Shown: one piece after another, positions 32,650 to 42,429 of the stretch
Layout of the letters: the number at the start of each line of letters is the position of its first letter
Position numbering within the stretch: position 1 is the first letter of the stretch
Assembly (NCBI GenBank): GCA_017619655.1
Contig: JAFZRV010000002.1
Location: forward strand, 1 to 64,000
Direction: 5' to 3'
Length of the DNA stretch: 64,000 bases
From: Bacteroidales bacterium
Lineage (GTDB): Bacteria > Bacteroidota > Bacteroidia > Bacteroidales > UBA932
The notes under the pieces: model-generated
Told to the model about the DNA's origin: nothing
Database searches by the model: none
What the model saw: the letters and a program-made list of their open reading frames with translations, nothing else
Made by a program: the position numbers and the translations under genes

Positions 32650-33636
32650 TCAATACCCCTGCGCGTGGATGGGGAGTTCGGCGCCTTCGGGGGTGACGAG
32701 GACGGGGCCGACGTCGGGACGGGCGGTGTGGCCGATGATCTCGAAATCCTGGAAATCCTTGCGGACGACGTCGTGCTTCTCGATGGGCAGGGTGAAGAGG
32801 AACTTGTAGTCGTCGCCGCCGTTCATCGCTGCCGTCACCACGTCCATGTCGATCTCTTCGGCCATGGCGAAGGTCTGCGAGGAGATGGGAATCTTCTCAA
32901 GATAGATCTTGGCGCCCAGGCCCGTGTCGCGGGTCAGCCGGATGACGGCCTCGCCCAGGCCGCGGGTGAGGAAGTAGCCGCGCGAAGGCAGCGCGTCCGC
33001 CTCGATGAAGCGCGACACGATGCCCGGCTTGATCTCCGGACTCAGGTAGCTGGCCAGGACGGCCTTGTATTTCGAGAGGTCGGGCTGTTCGCCGGTGCCC
33101 GTGAAAGACACTTTCTCGCGCTCCAGCACGTGCAGGCCCATGTAGGCCGCGCCCACATGCCCGCTCAGGCAGATCAGGTCCATGTTTTTCGAGGCCGGCA
33201 GCTTCTCGATGACGCCCTTTTTCTGGACGCCGCAGGCCGCCAGGCCGATGGCCAGCCCGTTGACCGACGGGTTGAGTTCGAGCGACAGCTGCGCCACGCC
33301 GTGTTCCCGGCAGGCGGCCAGCACGCCCTCCCAAAGTTCCGCCACGTCCTCGTAGCAGAAGCGCTTGGAGAGTCCCAGCACCACCGACAGGGAGGCCGGC
33401 TGGCGGAGGCTGGCGTAGAGCTCGCCGAGCACGTTGAGCACAGCCTTGTAGCCCAGGTGCTTGAGCGGCGTATAGACGAGGTCGAAGTCGCAGCCTTCCA
33501 GCATGAGTTTCTGGACGGTGCAGCATTCTCCCTTCTGCTTGAGCCGGATGGGTTGTTCATTGATGTATCCGCTCTTTTCAAAGAGCTTGTCGAGGACGGC
33601 CTGCTTGCCGATGTCTGCAATCTCGGTTCTTGTCAT
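32650..33636 (-). CDS. ThiL/PurM-like (AIR synthase-related) protein
   Basis: The 328-residue protein has the two-domain AIR-synthase layout. AMNGGDDYKFLFTLP (about 268-282) corresponds to the NGGEDYELLFT motif of thiamine-monophosphate kinase, and FDLVYTPLKHLGYKAVLNVLGELYA (from about 52) to the first-domain helix. The usual N-terminal GDDAA metal-binding motif of ThiL is not seen; GCDFDLVYTPL occupies that area. It may be a divergent ThiL or a related enzyme of unknown substrate. It is 7 bases downstream of the tandem phosphoesterase gene and may share its transcript. Confidence 0.65.
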   Translation of the reverse strand: MTRTEIADIGKQAVLDKLFEKSGYINEQPIRLKQKGECCTVQKLMLEGCDFDLVYTPLKHLGYKAVLNVLGELYASLRQPASLSVVLGLSKRFCYEDVAELWEGVLAACREHGVAQLSLELNPSVNGLAIGLAACGVQKKGVIEKLPASKNMDLICLSGHVGAAYMGLHVLEREKVSFTGTGEQPDLSKYKAVLASYLSPEIKPGIVSRFIEADALPSRGYFLTRGLGEAVIRLTRDTGLGAKIYLEKIPISSQTFAMAEEIDMDVVTAAMNGGDDYKFLFTLPIEKHDVVRKDFQDFEIIGHTARPDVGPVLVTPEGAELPIHAQGY

Positions 33637-33643
33637 CGTAGGA

Positions 33644-36064
33644 TTATTTAACGGGTATCGTATAGGTCGGGACCGTGGCCTTGCCTTCCTCGTCGTAGAC
33701 CGTGGCCTCGATGCGGTCCTTGCGGACCTGGACGTCGAGACGCGACTCGTTGTCGTTGACCAGGATGGGGAAAGCGTTGTTCATGGTTCCAGCCTGAATG
33801 AACAGGTGTTCGTGGAGGTCGGCCCCGATCATCAGGTCGATGCCGGCCTTGTTCAACAGGGGCATGAAATGGTGGTTCATCCATTGGTGCGGCACGAAGT
33901 CGTCGGGGTCGCCGAAATCGACCATGGGCGCATGCAGGATGCAGATCTTGACGGGGGCCTTGCGGAAAGCGGGCTCCTTCATGGCTTCTTCCGCCCAGGC
34001 CAGCTGCTCGCGCAGGTATTCTTCGTAGATGCGCTCGCCCGTCAGGGCCAGGGAATTCTTGACGCCGGTCTCGCCGGCATCCAGGACGATGAAGGCCGCG
34101 GGGCCTTCCCGGAAGGTATAGTAGTACGGCGCGCCGCTGGCTTTCGGGTAGATCTTCTCGACCAGCGTCACCCCGCTGCCGCGGCCCTCGTGGTTGCCGC
34201 GCGAGAAGACCAGCGGCAGGTCGGCGCCGCGGTCGCCCAGCGGGCCGATCTCATACTTATAGAGGCTGTCGAGCGTCCAGTTGCCGGCCGAGATGATGTC
34301 GCCGTTGAGGAGCAGGAAGTCGTTGTCCTGAATCTTGACATCGTCGAGCAGGGCGGCATAGTGGTCCAGCCGCATGTGCACGTCGTTCATCACGGAGAAA
34401 TGGCAGGTCTTGCGGTTCGGGTCGAAGGTCGTGACCTGGTGCCGGGCGGAATACATGTCGCGCCCGTAGGCCGGGCGGCGCGGGTTCAGCGCGTCGACCA
34501 CCCGGTTGCCGACGCGGTAGCCGTAGCTGCCGCCGCGCGAGAGCCCCTGGACCCGGACGGTGTGGAGCGTGCCGAAAAGCTTCCGGCCCGCATAATATTC
34601 GTAGATGCGGCGCCCGTTGTCGAGCTCCACCCAGCCCTGGCAGGGCACGTCGGTGGTCCAGAGCACCGTGAAGGCATCTTCGCTCATGTCGGTCACCCAC
34701 GGGCCATAGACCAGATGGGAATCCTGGGCCTCGGTGCGGGGCTTGGCCGGGACCACGGTGCTGTCGACCGCGTGGCCGTGGCGGTCATACAGGGTCAGGG
34801 CCATCCGCGCATCGTCCACGGCCAGGTGGATGGCGCTGACGGTATGGGATCCTTCCGTCCAACGGAAGGCGATCTTGTCGGGGTTCTGCAGGGGCGTGTC
34901 GTCGAAGTTGCGGCCCCGGTCGTCGTCGCAGGCCGAAGTCTGGAGGTAGACCGTGCCGCGGCTGCCGTCGGTGACCTCGCCGTCATAGAGCGGGAGGCTG
35001 CGGACGTAGATGTGGTTGTTGCCGGCCAGGGCCAGGTCGACGTCCAGTTCGTCGAAGAGCCGGTGCCAGCGGGTGTACTGCACGGCGCGCCCGTTGGTGC
35101 CGTTGAACCACTCGTAGTGCTGGCACACCACCACGAAGGTCGGCGGGTTCTCGCTTCCGCGCGCGAAGGTCACGCAGTCGCGGAGCCAGTCCGCCGCGGC
35201 GCCGAAGGTCTCCTGGCTGCTCATGTCTTCCGTATTGAGCATCACGAAGAGGGTGTTGCCGTAGCGGAAGTGGTAGCAGATACCCGCGCCGCGCGCATAG
35301 CCGTTGCGCGGATAGTAGGAGGTGCCGATGAAGAAGGGGTTCGGCACGCCGAAATCGGGCGAGTTCTGGGATTGGCGGGTCCAGTTGTCGTGGTTGCCGT
35401 TGACGCGGGCCCAGGGCAGTTCGTTGAAATTCTCTTCCTCGAACAGCTGGCGCCAGAAGGAATAGCTGCCGCCCCAGGCCACCACGTCGCCCGGGCTCAG
35501 CACCCAGTCGAGCGAAGGGTCGATGCTCTGCAGGGTGTCGATCATGCCCATGGCGGCGGTGAGCCGCGTGGGGATGGGCGGATAGCTGTGGAAGTCGGAG
35601 ATGATGCAGGCCGACCAGCTGGCGGCACCGGCGGTGCGGAAGCGGTGCTCGGCGCTGCGGGCGACGGCCTTGCCGTCCTCCAGGTCCAGGATCACGTATT
35701 TGTAGTCCGTGTCGGGCTGCAGCCCGTCGACGATGACGCCGCACTTGGTGAAGACGGCGTCTTCATGGATGTTGGTGCCGTCGGGCGCCTTGGAGTAGAT
35801 GCCGTCGAAGGCCGCGAAGCGCTCGTGCTGGGAGGGCTTCAGGTCGCGGGCGTCCGTCCAGTCCCGGTCCGCCAGCGTCGTCACGCGCACGCAGCTGTGC
35901 TTGAGCGTGGTGTCGCAGGCCCAGCTGATGCACATGGAGACCGACGCGTCGGTGCCCGGTCCGGCGGAAATGCCGTGGAGCCTGGTTGTTACGGGAATAT
36001 CGGGGACTTGTTGCGGTGGATTGCCCAGCAGGATCGTCAGGGCCAGGACAAGGAGGGCTTTCAT
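33644..36064 (-). CDS. Exported protein with two tandem purple-acid-phosphatase-like modules
   Basis: After a short signal peptide the 806-residue protein contains two Fn3-like plus calcineurin-like phosphoesterase units. Module 1 (about 25-430) shows SDFHS (D157, H159), PGDVV (D193), GNHD (223-226), CQHYE (H316) and AGNNHIY (347-353). Module 2 (about 450-806) shows NDVHMR (D561, H563), NGDII (D589), GNHEGRG (623-629), HAPM (711) and ADLHEHLF (748-755). Both thus retain most metal ligands. Substrate is unknown; such enzymes hydrolyse phosphoesters outside the cytoplasm. A TATCTTTG box lies 25 bases upstream. Confidence 0.88.
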   Translation of the reverse strand: MKALLVLALTILLGNPPQQVPDIPVTTRLHGISAGPGTDASVSMCISWACDTTLKHSCVRVTTLADRDWTDARDLKPSQHERFAAFDGIYSKAPDGTNIHEDAVFTKCGVIVDGLQPDTDYKYVILDLEDGKAVARSAEHRFRTAGAASWSACIISDFHSYPPIPTRLTAAMGMIDTLQSIDPSLDWVLSPGDVVAWGGSYSFWRQLFEEENFNELPWARVNGNHDNWTRQSQNSPDFGVPNPFFIGTSYYPRNGYARGAGICYHFRYGNTLFVMLNTEDMSSQETFGAAADWLRDCVTFARGSENPPTFVVVCQHYEWFNGTNGRAVQYTRWHRLFDELDVDLALAGNNHIYVRSLPLYDGEVTDGSRGTVYLQTSACDDDRGRNFDDTPLQNPDKIAFRWTEGSHTVSAIHLAVDDARMALTLYDRHGHAVDSTVVPAKPRTEAQDSHLVYGPWVTDMSEDAFTVLWTTDVPCQGWVELDNGRRIYEYYAGRKLFGTLHTVRVQGLSRGGSYGYRVGNRVVDALNPRRPAYGRDMYSARHQVTTFDPNRKTCHFSVMNDVHMRLDHYAALLDDVKIQDNDFLLLNGDIISAGNWTLDSLYKYEIGPLGDRGADLPLVFSRGNHEGRGSGVTLVEKIYPKASGAPYYYTFREGPAAFIVLDAGETGVKNSLALTGERIYEEYLREQLAWAEEAMKEPAFRKAPVKICILHAPMVDFGDPDDFVPHQWMNHHFMPLLNKAGIDLMIGADLHEHLFIQAGTMNNAFPILVNDNESRLDVQVRKDRIEATVYDEEGKATVPTYTIPVK

Positions 36065-36089
36065 TTTTCAGAATCGGTGGTTCCAACTA

Positions 36090-36097
36090 CAAAGATA
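36090..36097 (-). promoter_or_regulatory. -7 box for the tandem phosphoesterase gene
   Basis: On the minus strand this reads TATCTTTG, 25 bases before the ATG at 36064. Confidence 0.6.
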
Positions 36098-36233
36098 AAA
36101 AATTTCAGGGGAAAAACCGCCCCGGAACGCCCGCGGGACCCCGTGTTGATTTGATGTTGAAAAAATGCCCGGGACGCCCATGGTATTCCCCCGCTAAATG
36201 CAGTAACTTCGTAACCTGTTTTTCCTGAAACCG

Positions 36234-38753
36234 ATGAAAACCTATACCTACGAAGAAGCGCTGGCCGCCAGCCTGGCCTATTTCAAGGGCGACGAGCTCG
36301 CAGCCACAGTCTGGATCAACAAATACGCCGTCAAGGACTCCGCCGGGACCCTCTACGAACAGTCTCCCGACGACATGCACCACCGCCTGGCCTCCGAATT
36401 CGCCCGCATCGAGAAGAACTATCCCGACCCGATGAGCGAAGAGGAGATCTACCAGCTCCTGCGGAATTTCCGCTACGTGGTGCCGCAGGGCGGCCCGATG
36501 ACCGGCATCGGCAACAACAACCAGGTGGCCTCGCTCAGCAACTGCTTCGTCATCGGCCACGACAAGCAGGCCGACTCCTACGGCGGCATCCTGATGCTCG
36601 ACCAGGAGCAGGTGCAGCTGATGAAGCGCCGCGGCGGCGTGGGACACGATCTCTCGTACATCCGTCCCACCGGCAGCCCCGTGCTCAACAGCGCCCTGAC
36701 CTCGACGGGCGTGGTGCCCTTCATGGAGCGCTTCTCCAATTCCACCCGCGAAGTGGCCCAGGACGGCCGCCGCGGCGCCCTGATGCTCACCATCTCGATC
36801 AAGCACCCCGACTCGGAGCGCTTCATCGACGCGAAGATGGAGCAGGGGCGGGTGACCGGCGCGAACGTATCGGTCAAGATCGACGACGAGTTCATGCGCG
36901 CCGCCCTGTCGGGCCTGCCTTACAAGCTACAGTACCCCGTGTACGGGGATAAACCCAAATACGAGCGGACCATCGATGCCGCGGCGCTTTGGCGCAAGAT
37001 CATCCACAATGCCTGGAAGTCGGCGGAGCCGGGTGTCCTGTTCTGGGACACGGTGCTGCGCGAGTCGGTGGCGGATTGCTACGCCGACCAGGGATACCGG
37101 ACGGTGAGCACCAACCCCTGCGGCGAGATTCCGCTCTGCCCCTATGACAGCTGCCGCCTGATCGCCATGAATCTCTATTCCTACGTGAAAAATCCCTTCA
37201 CGAAGCGCGCGCGCTTTGACTGGGACCTTTTCAAGAAGCACGTGGGAATGACCATGCGCCTGATGGACGACCTCATCGACCTGGAAATGGAAAAGATCGA
37301 GCAGATCATCGACAAGATCAAGCACGATCCCGAAGAAGACGAGGTCAAGCGTACCGAGTACAACCTCTGGCTCAAGATCCGCAAGAAAACCCTGGGCGGT
37401 CGCCGTACCGGCCTGGGCATCACGGCGGAGGGCGACATGCTGGCCGCCCTCGGCCTGACCTACGGTTCGCCCGAGGCCACCGATTTCGCCGTGAAGGTGC
37501 AGCAGACCCTCGCCGTGGAGGCGTACCGCGCTTCGGTCGACATGGCCGCCAGCCGCGGCGCCTTCCCGCTCTACAACGCCGCCAAGGAGGAGCACAACCC
37601 GATGATCCTCCGCATCAAGGCCGCCGACCCCGAACTCTACGAACGCATGACCGCCACGGGACGCCGCAACGTGTCGATGCTGACCATCGCACCGACCGGC
37701 ACCACCAGCCTGATGACCCAGACCACCTCGGGCATCGAGCCGGTGTTCCGCCCCTTCTATCTGCGGCGCAAGAAAGTCAATCCCAACGACAAGAACGTCA
37801 AGGTCTCGTTCAAGGACGAGAAAGGCGATTGCTTCGAAGAGTATTTCGTGTTCCACCACAAGTTCCTCGACTGGGCCGAAGTGGCGGGATACAAGCGGGA
37901 AGACGTGCTCCACATGAACCAGGTCGAACTCGACCAGCTGGTGCAGGCGTCGCCGTACAACAAGTCTACGGCCGGTGACATCGACTGGGTGGCGAAGGTC
38001 AAGCTGCAGGGTGCGGTGCAGAAGTGGGTGGACCACAGCATCAGCGTGACGGTCAACCTGCCGCACGACATCTCCGAGGAAATGGTGGCCAAGGTCTACC
38101 AGACCGCCTGGGAGTGCGGCTGCAAGGGCATTACGGTTTATCGCGAAGGGTCCCGTGCCGGGGTGCTGGTTTCCAGCGAGGGCGAGAAACCCGCCTCCAT
38201 CAAGCCGAAGAAGCGCCCGCAGTCGCTCGAGGCCGACGTGATCCGCTTCCGCAACGGCAGCGAGCAGTGGATCGCACTCGTGGGCAAGCTGGGCGGGCAG
38301 CCCTACGAGATCTTCACCGGCATCGTCGACGAGGACACGCGCAACATCCCGCGCAGCATCGAAACGGGCTGGATCGTGAAGGAAACCGACCCGACCACGG
38401 GCAAGAGCCGCTACGACTTCCACTTCCAGGACAAGTACGGCTATCCGAGCGTGGTGGGCGGCATCTCCCACATGTTCAACCAGGAGTACTGGAACTACGC
38501 CAAGCTGATCTCGGGCGTGCTGCGCAACGGCATGCCGATCGTCGACGTGCTGAACCTGGTGCAGGGCCTCGAGCTCGACAGCACCACCATCAACACCTGG
38601 AAGAACGGTGTAGAGCGGGCCCTCAAGCGCTACATCCCCAACGGCACGCGCGACGAGTCGGGCAAGAAGTGCAAGCACTGCGGCAGCTCGAACCTGGTGT
38701 ACCAGGAAGGCTGCCTGGTGTGCCTGGACTGCGGTTATTCGAAATGCGGTTAG
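36234..38753 (+). CDS. nrdJ: Class II (adenosylcobalamin-dependent) ribonucleotide reductase
   Basis: The 839-residue protein reduces ribonucleotides using coenzyme B12. Visible are VASLSNCFVI (substrate-site Cys), NPCGEIPLCPYDSCRL (about 299-314, the catalytic loop with Cys and Glu), APTGTTSLM (about 485-493) and a C-terminal zinc-type module CKHCGSSN...CLDCGYSKC. The NrdJ form lets the cell make DNA precursors without oxygen or a glycyl radical, provided cobalamin is available. I see no cobalamin riboswitch in the 169-base upstream region. ispE follows 4 bases after the stop. Confidence 0.95.
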   Translation: MKTYTYEEALAASLAYFKGDELAATVWINKYAVKDSAGTLYEQSPDDMHHRLASEFARIEKNYPDPMSEEEIYQLLRNFRYVVPQGGPMTGIGNNNQVASLSNCFVIGHDKQADSYGGILMLDQEQVQLMKRRGGVGHDLSYIRPTGSPVLNSALTSTGVVPFMERFSNSTREVAQDGRRGALMLTISIKHPDSERFIDAKMEQGRVTGANVSVKIDDEFMRAALSGLPYKLQYPVYGDKPKYERTIDAAALWRKIIHNAWKSAEPGVLFWDTVLRESVADCYADQGYRTVSTNPCGEIPLCPYDSCRLIAMNLYSYVKNPFTKRARFDWDLFKKHVGMTMRLMDDLIDLEMEKIEQIIDKIKHDPEEDEVKRTEYNLWLKIRKKTLGGRRTGLGITAEGDMLAALGLTYGSPEATDFAVKVQQTLAVEAYRASVDMAASRGAFPLYNAAKEEHNPMILRIKAADPELYERMTATGRRNVSMLTIAPTGTTSLMTQTTSGIEPVFRPFYLRRKKVNPNDKNVKVSFKDEKGDCFEEYFVFHHKFLDWAEVAGYKREDVLHMNQVELDQLVQASPYNKSTAGDIDWVAKVKLQGAVQKWVDHSISVTVNLPHDISEEMVAKVYQTAWECGCKGITVYREGSRAGVLVSSEGEKPASIKPKKRPQSLEADVIRFRNGSEQWIALVGKLGGQPYEIFTGIVDEDTRNIPRSIETGWIVKETDPTTGKSRYDFHFQDKYGYPSVVGGISHMFNQEYWNYAKLISGVLRNGMPIVDVLNLVQGLELDSTTINTWKNGVERALKRYIPNGTRDESGKKCKHCGSSNLVYQEGCLVCLDCGYSKCG

Positions 38754-38757
38754 GCCT

Positions 38758-39495
38758 ATGCTGCTGTTCCCCAACGCCAAGATCAACCTGGGCCTGCACG
38801 TGATCCGCAAGCGCCCCGACGGCTACCACGACATCGAGACGCTGTTCTATCCCGTGCCGGGGCTGTGCGACGTGCTGGAGCTGGTGCATGCCGAACGCTT
38901 CGAGATGCACTGCCACAACGCGGAGATCGAAGGGGAAAATCTGTGCGAGAAGGCCTGGCGGCTGCTGGCGGCGCGCTACGACATCCCGCCCGTGGCCATC
39001 CATCTCTACAAGAAGATCCCCATGGGTGCGGGGCTCGGCGGCGGCTCGGCGGATGCGGCCTTCACCCTGGTGGGCCTCAACCAGCTCTTCGGGCTGAACC
39101 TGCCCCAGGACGAGTTGGCGGGCCTGGCGGCCCAGCTGGGCAGTGACTGCGCCTTTTTCGTCTACAACCGCCCGATGCTGGCCCGGGGCCGCGGCGAGAT
39201 CCTCACGCCGGTCGACTTCCGGCTCGACCGCCCGGTGCGCATCTTCCCGCAGCCGGTGTTCGTCTCCACGCGCGACGCCTACGCCGGCATCACGCCGCAC
39301 GAGCCGGCCCAGTCCATCCTGAACGTGCTGAAGCATCCCATTGAAGAATGGAAAGACTTGTTGGTCAACGATTTTGAAGAAACGGTCTTTGCGAAGCACC
39401 CCTCTTTGGCACACGCCAAAAAGTCGCTTTATTACGACGGGGCCGTGTATGCGGCCATGTCGGGGAGCGGCTCGGCGCTATTTGCCATTTACTAA
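38758..39495 (+). CDS. ispE: 4-diphosphocytidyl-2-C-methyl-D-erythritol kinase
   Basis: The 245-residue GHMP kinase opens with FPNAKINLGLHVIRKRPDGY then HDIET, the IspE start motif, and contains the ATP loop IPMGAGLGGGSADAAFTLVG (about 87-106) and the C-terminal AMSGSGSALFAIY. IspE phosphorylates CDP-methylerythritol in the non-mevalonate isoprenoid route, feeding the prenyl synthase encoded at 56191. It is slightly short compared with about 270-290 in many species. It overlaps the convergent lipoprotein gene by 18 bases. Confidence 0.95.
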   Translation: MLLFPNAKINLGLHVIRKRPDGYHDIETLFYPVPGLCDVLELVHAERFEMHCHNAEIEGENLCEKAWRLLAARYDIPPVAIHLYKKIPMGAGLGGGSADAAFTLVGLNQLFGLNLPQDELAGLAAQLGSDCAFFVYNRPMLARGRGEILTPVDFRLDRPVRIFPQPVFVSTRDAYAGITPHEPAQSILNVLKHPIEEWKDLLVNDFEETVFAKHPSLAHAKKSLYYDGAVYAAMSGSGSALFAIY

Positions 39496-40293
39496 AACCT
39501 TTTCCAACGGGGCGTCCTTCAAGACGACCCGTTTTTCTTCATCCAGCAGATAGAGCGACGGGATGGCGCGCACCCAGTAGCGGGTGTCGCCGAGCAGGAG
39601 CTGGTCGGGGTCGTAGCCGCAGATCCAGTCCTTCGGGTAGTTGGGCAGGTAGTCGAGCCAGGCCTCGACGTCCGCGTCGGGATGGATGTTGATCACCAGC
39701 AGCTCGCCGGACGCGATGCGGGCGGCGACGTCCGGGTCGGCGGCCAGCGTTTCGGTGATCTCCTTGCAGTTGGCGCAGCCCGGGTTGCTGAAGAACAGCA
39801 GGGTCTGGCGCGGGTGCCGGCTGTCGATGGTGGCGTGGAGGGTCGTGCTGCGGCCGTTGGGCAGGGTGAAGGGAAAATCCGCCGCCACCGTGCCGGGGCG
39901 GTTGAGGAGCAGGCGCGGCTCCAGCCAGGCGGCGCGGTCGCGCTGGTCGCGCGTGGCGTAGGGCGAGTTCAGCAGATGGGGTATCACGGGCAGATAGAGT
40001 TCCTCGTTGCGGTAGGGGCTGTTGGGGTCCAGGAAGAATTTCTCCTGCAGCTGCATCTGCAGCTGCCATTCCGCGCTGTCGCGCTCCGCCTCCGTCAGGA
40101 GGGCTTCCTGCCGGACCCACGCCTCCATAGGCGAGAGCGTGCCGAGCAGTTGGGCATACTCCTCGAACTGCGCCGCGCGGCCGTTCAGCGAGTGCTGTCC
40201 GTATTCGGACAGGGAAGGCCCCTGGCTGGCAGGTTTGCAGCCGCCGAGCAGCAGCAGGGCCGCGCACAGGAGGGACAGGTGACATTTTGTCAT
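39478..40293 (-). CDS. Thioredoxin-like lipoprotein
   Basis: The 271-residue protein has a lipoprotein signal (LLCAALLLLGGC). The N-terminal half (about 25-130) is helical and resembles the DUF5106 region found ahead of Bacteroidota thioredoxins. The C-terminal half is thioredoxin-like: LLFFSNPGCANCKEITETL (about 161-179) supplies a CANC active site, and IPSLYLLDEEKRVVLKDAPL carries the cis-Pro. It likely handles disulfides of envelope proteins. A second possible ATG lies seven codons upstream. A minus-strand TAATTTTG box precedes it. Confidence 0.85.
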   Translation of the reverse strand: MTKCHLSLLCAALLLLGGCKPASQGPSLSEYGQHSLNGRAAQFEEYAQLLGTLSPMEAWVRQEALLTEAERDSAEWQLQMQLQEKFFLDPNSPYRNEELYLPVIPHLLNSPYATRDQRDRAAWLEPRLLLNRPGTVAADFPFTLPNGRSTTLHATIDSRHPRQTLLFFSNPGCANCKEITETLAADPDVAARIASGELLVINIHPDADVEAWLDYLPNYPKDWICGYDPDQLLLGDTRYWVRAIPSLYLLDEEKRVVLKDAPLEKVLVNGK

Positions 40294-40334
40294 AAAAAGG
40301 CTGTTGGCACTCAATTTGTCTTAGTGACCCAGTG

Positions 40335-40342
40335 CAAAATTA
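40335..40342 (-). promoter_or_regulatory. -7 box for the thioredoxin-like lipoprotein gene
   Basis: On the minus strand this reads TAATTTTG, about 41 bases before the chosen ATG. It lies in the divergent interval shared with groES. Confidence 0.5.
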
Positions 40343-40370
40343 AACAATAAACGTTAAAAATATAATCATC

Positions 40371-42286
<1,916 letters not shown>

Positions 42287-42318
42287 TCAGGATTCGCGGG
42301 AACAAAAACCCCCGATTT

Positions 42319-42360
42319 TGTGCCCCGGCTGCGGTTTTTCGTGGTGCGGGGCACATTTTT
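42319..42360 (+). terminator. Terminator of groES-groEL
   Basis: TGTGCCCCG (42319-42327) pairs with CGGGGCACA (42347-42355) and is followed by TTTTT. The loop is long (19 bases) but the stem is GC-rich. Confidence 0.75.
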
Positions 42361-42378
42361 GCTCTATTTTGTGCCCGC

Positions 42379-42398
42379 TTACCGAAAATTTTCGGTAA
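42379..42398. promoter_or_regulatory. 20-bp perfect palindrome upstream of dnaE
   Basis: TTACCGAAAA is followed directly by its inverse TTTTCGGTAA. It lies 31 bases before the dnaE ATG and about 7 bases after TATTTTG (42365-42371), a near-match to the -7 box, so it would overlap the transcription start. This is the expected place for a repressor site; no regulator can be named. Confidence 0.5.
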
Positions 42399-42429
42399 AT
42401 TGCCTTGCTTTTCCAACCCAGCCTGACCT

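Noticed and set aside
36098..36233. Possible cobalamin riboswitch before nrdJ
   Set aside because: The region is short and none of the conserved B12-box core is recognisable.
40304..40312. TTGGCACTC upstream of groES, like half of a CIRCE heat-shock operator
   Set aside because: The second half GAGTGCTAA is missing at the right spacing and the site lies in the 5' region of the divergent lipoprotein gene; one 9-base half-site is not enough.
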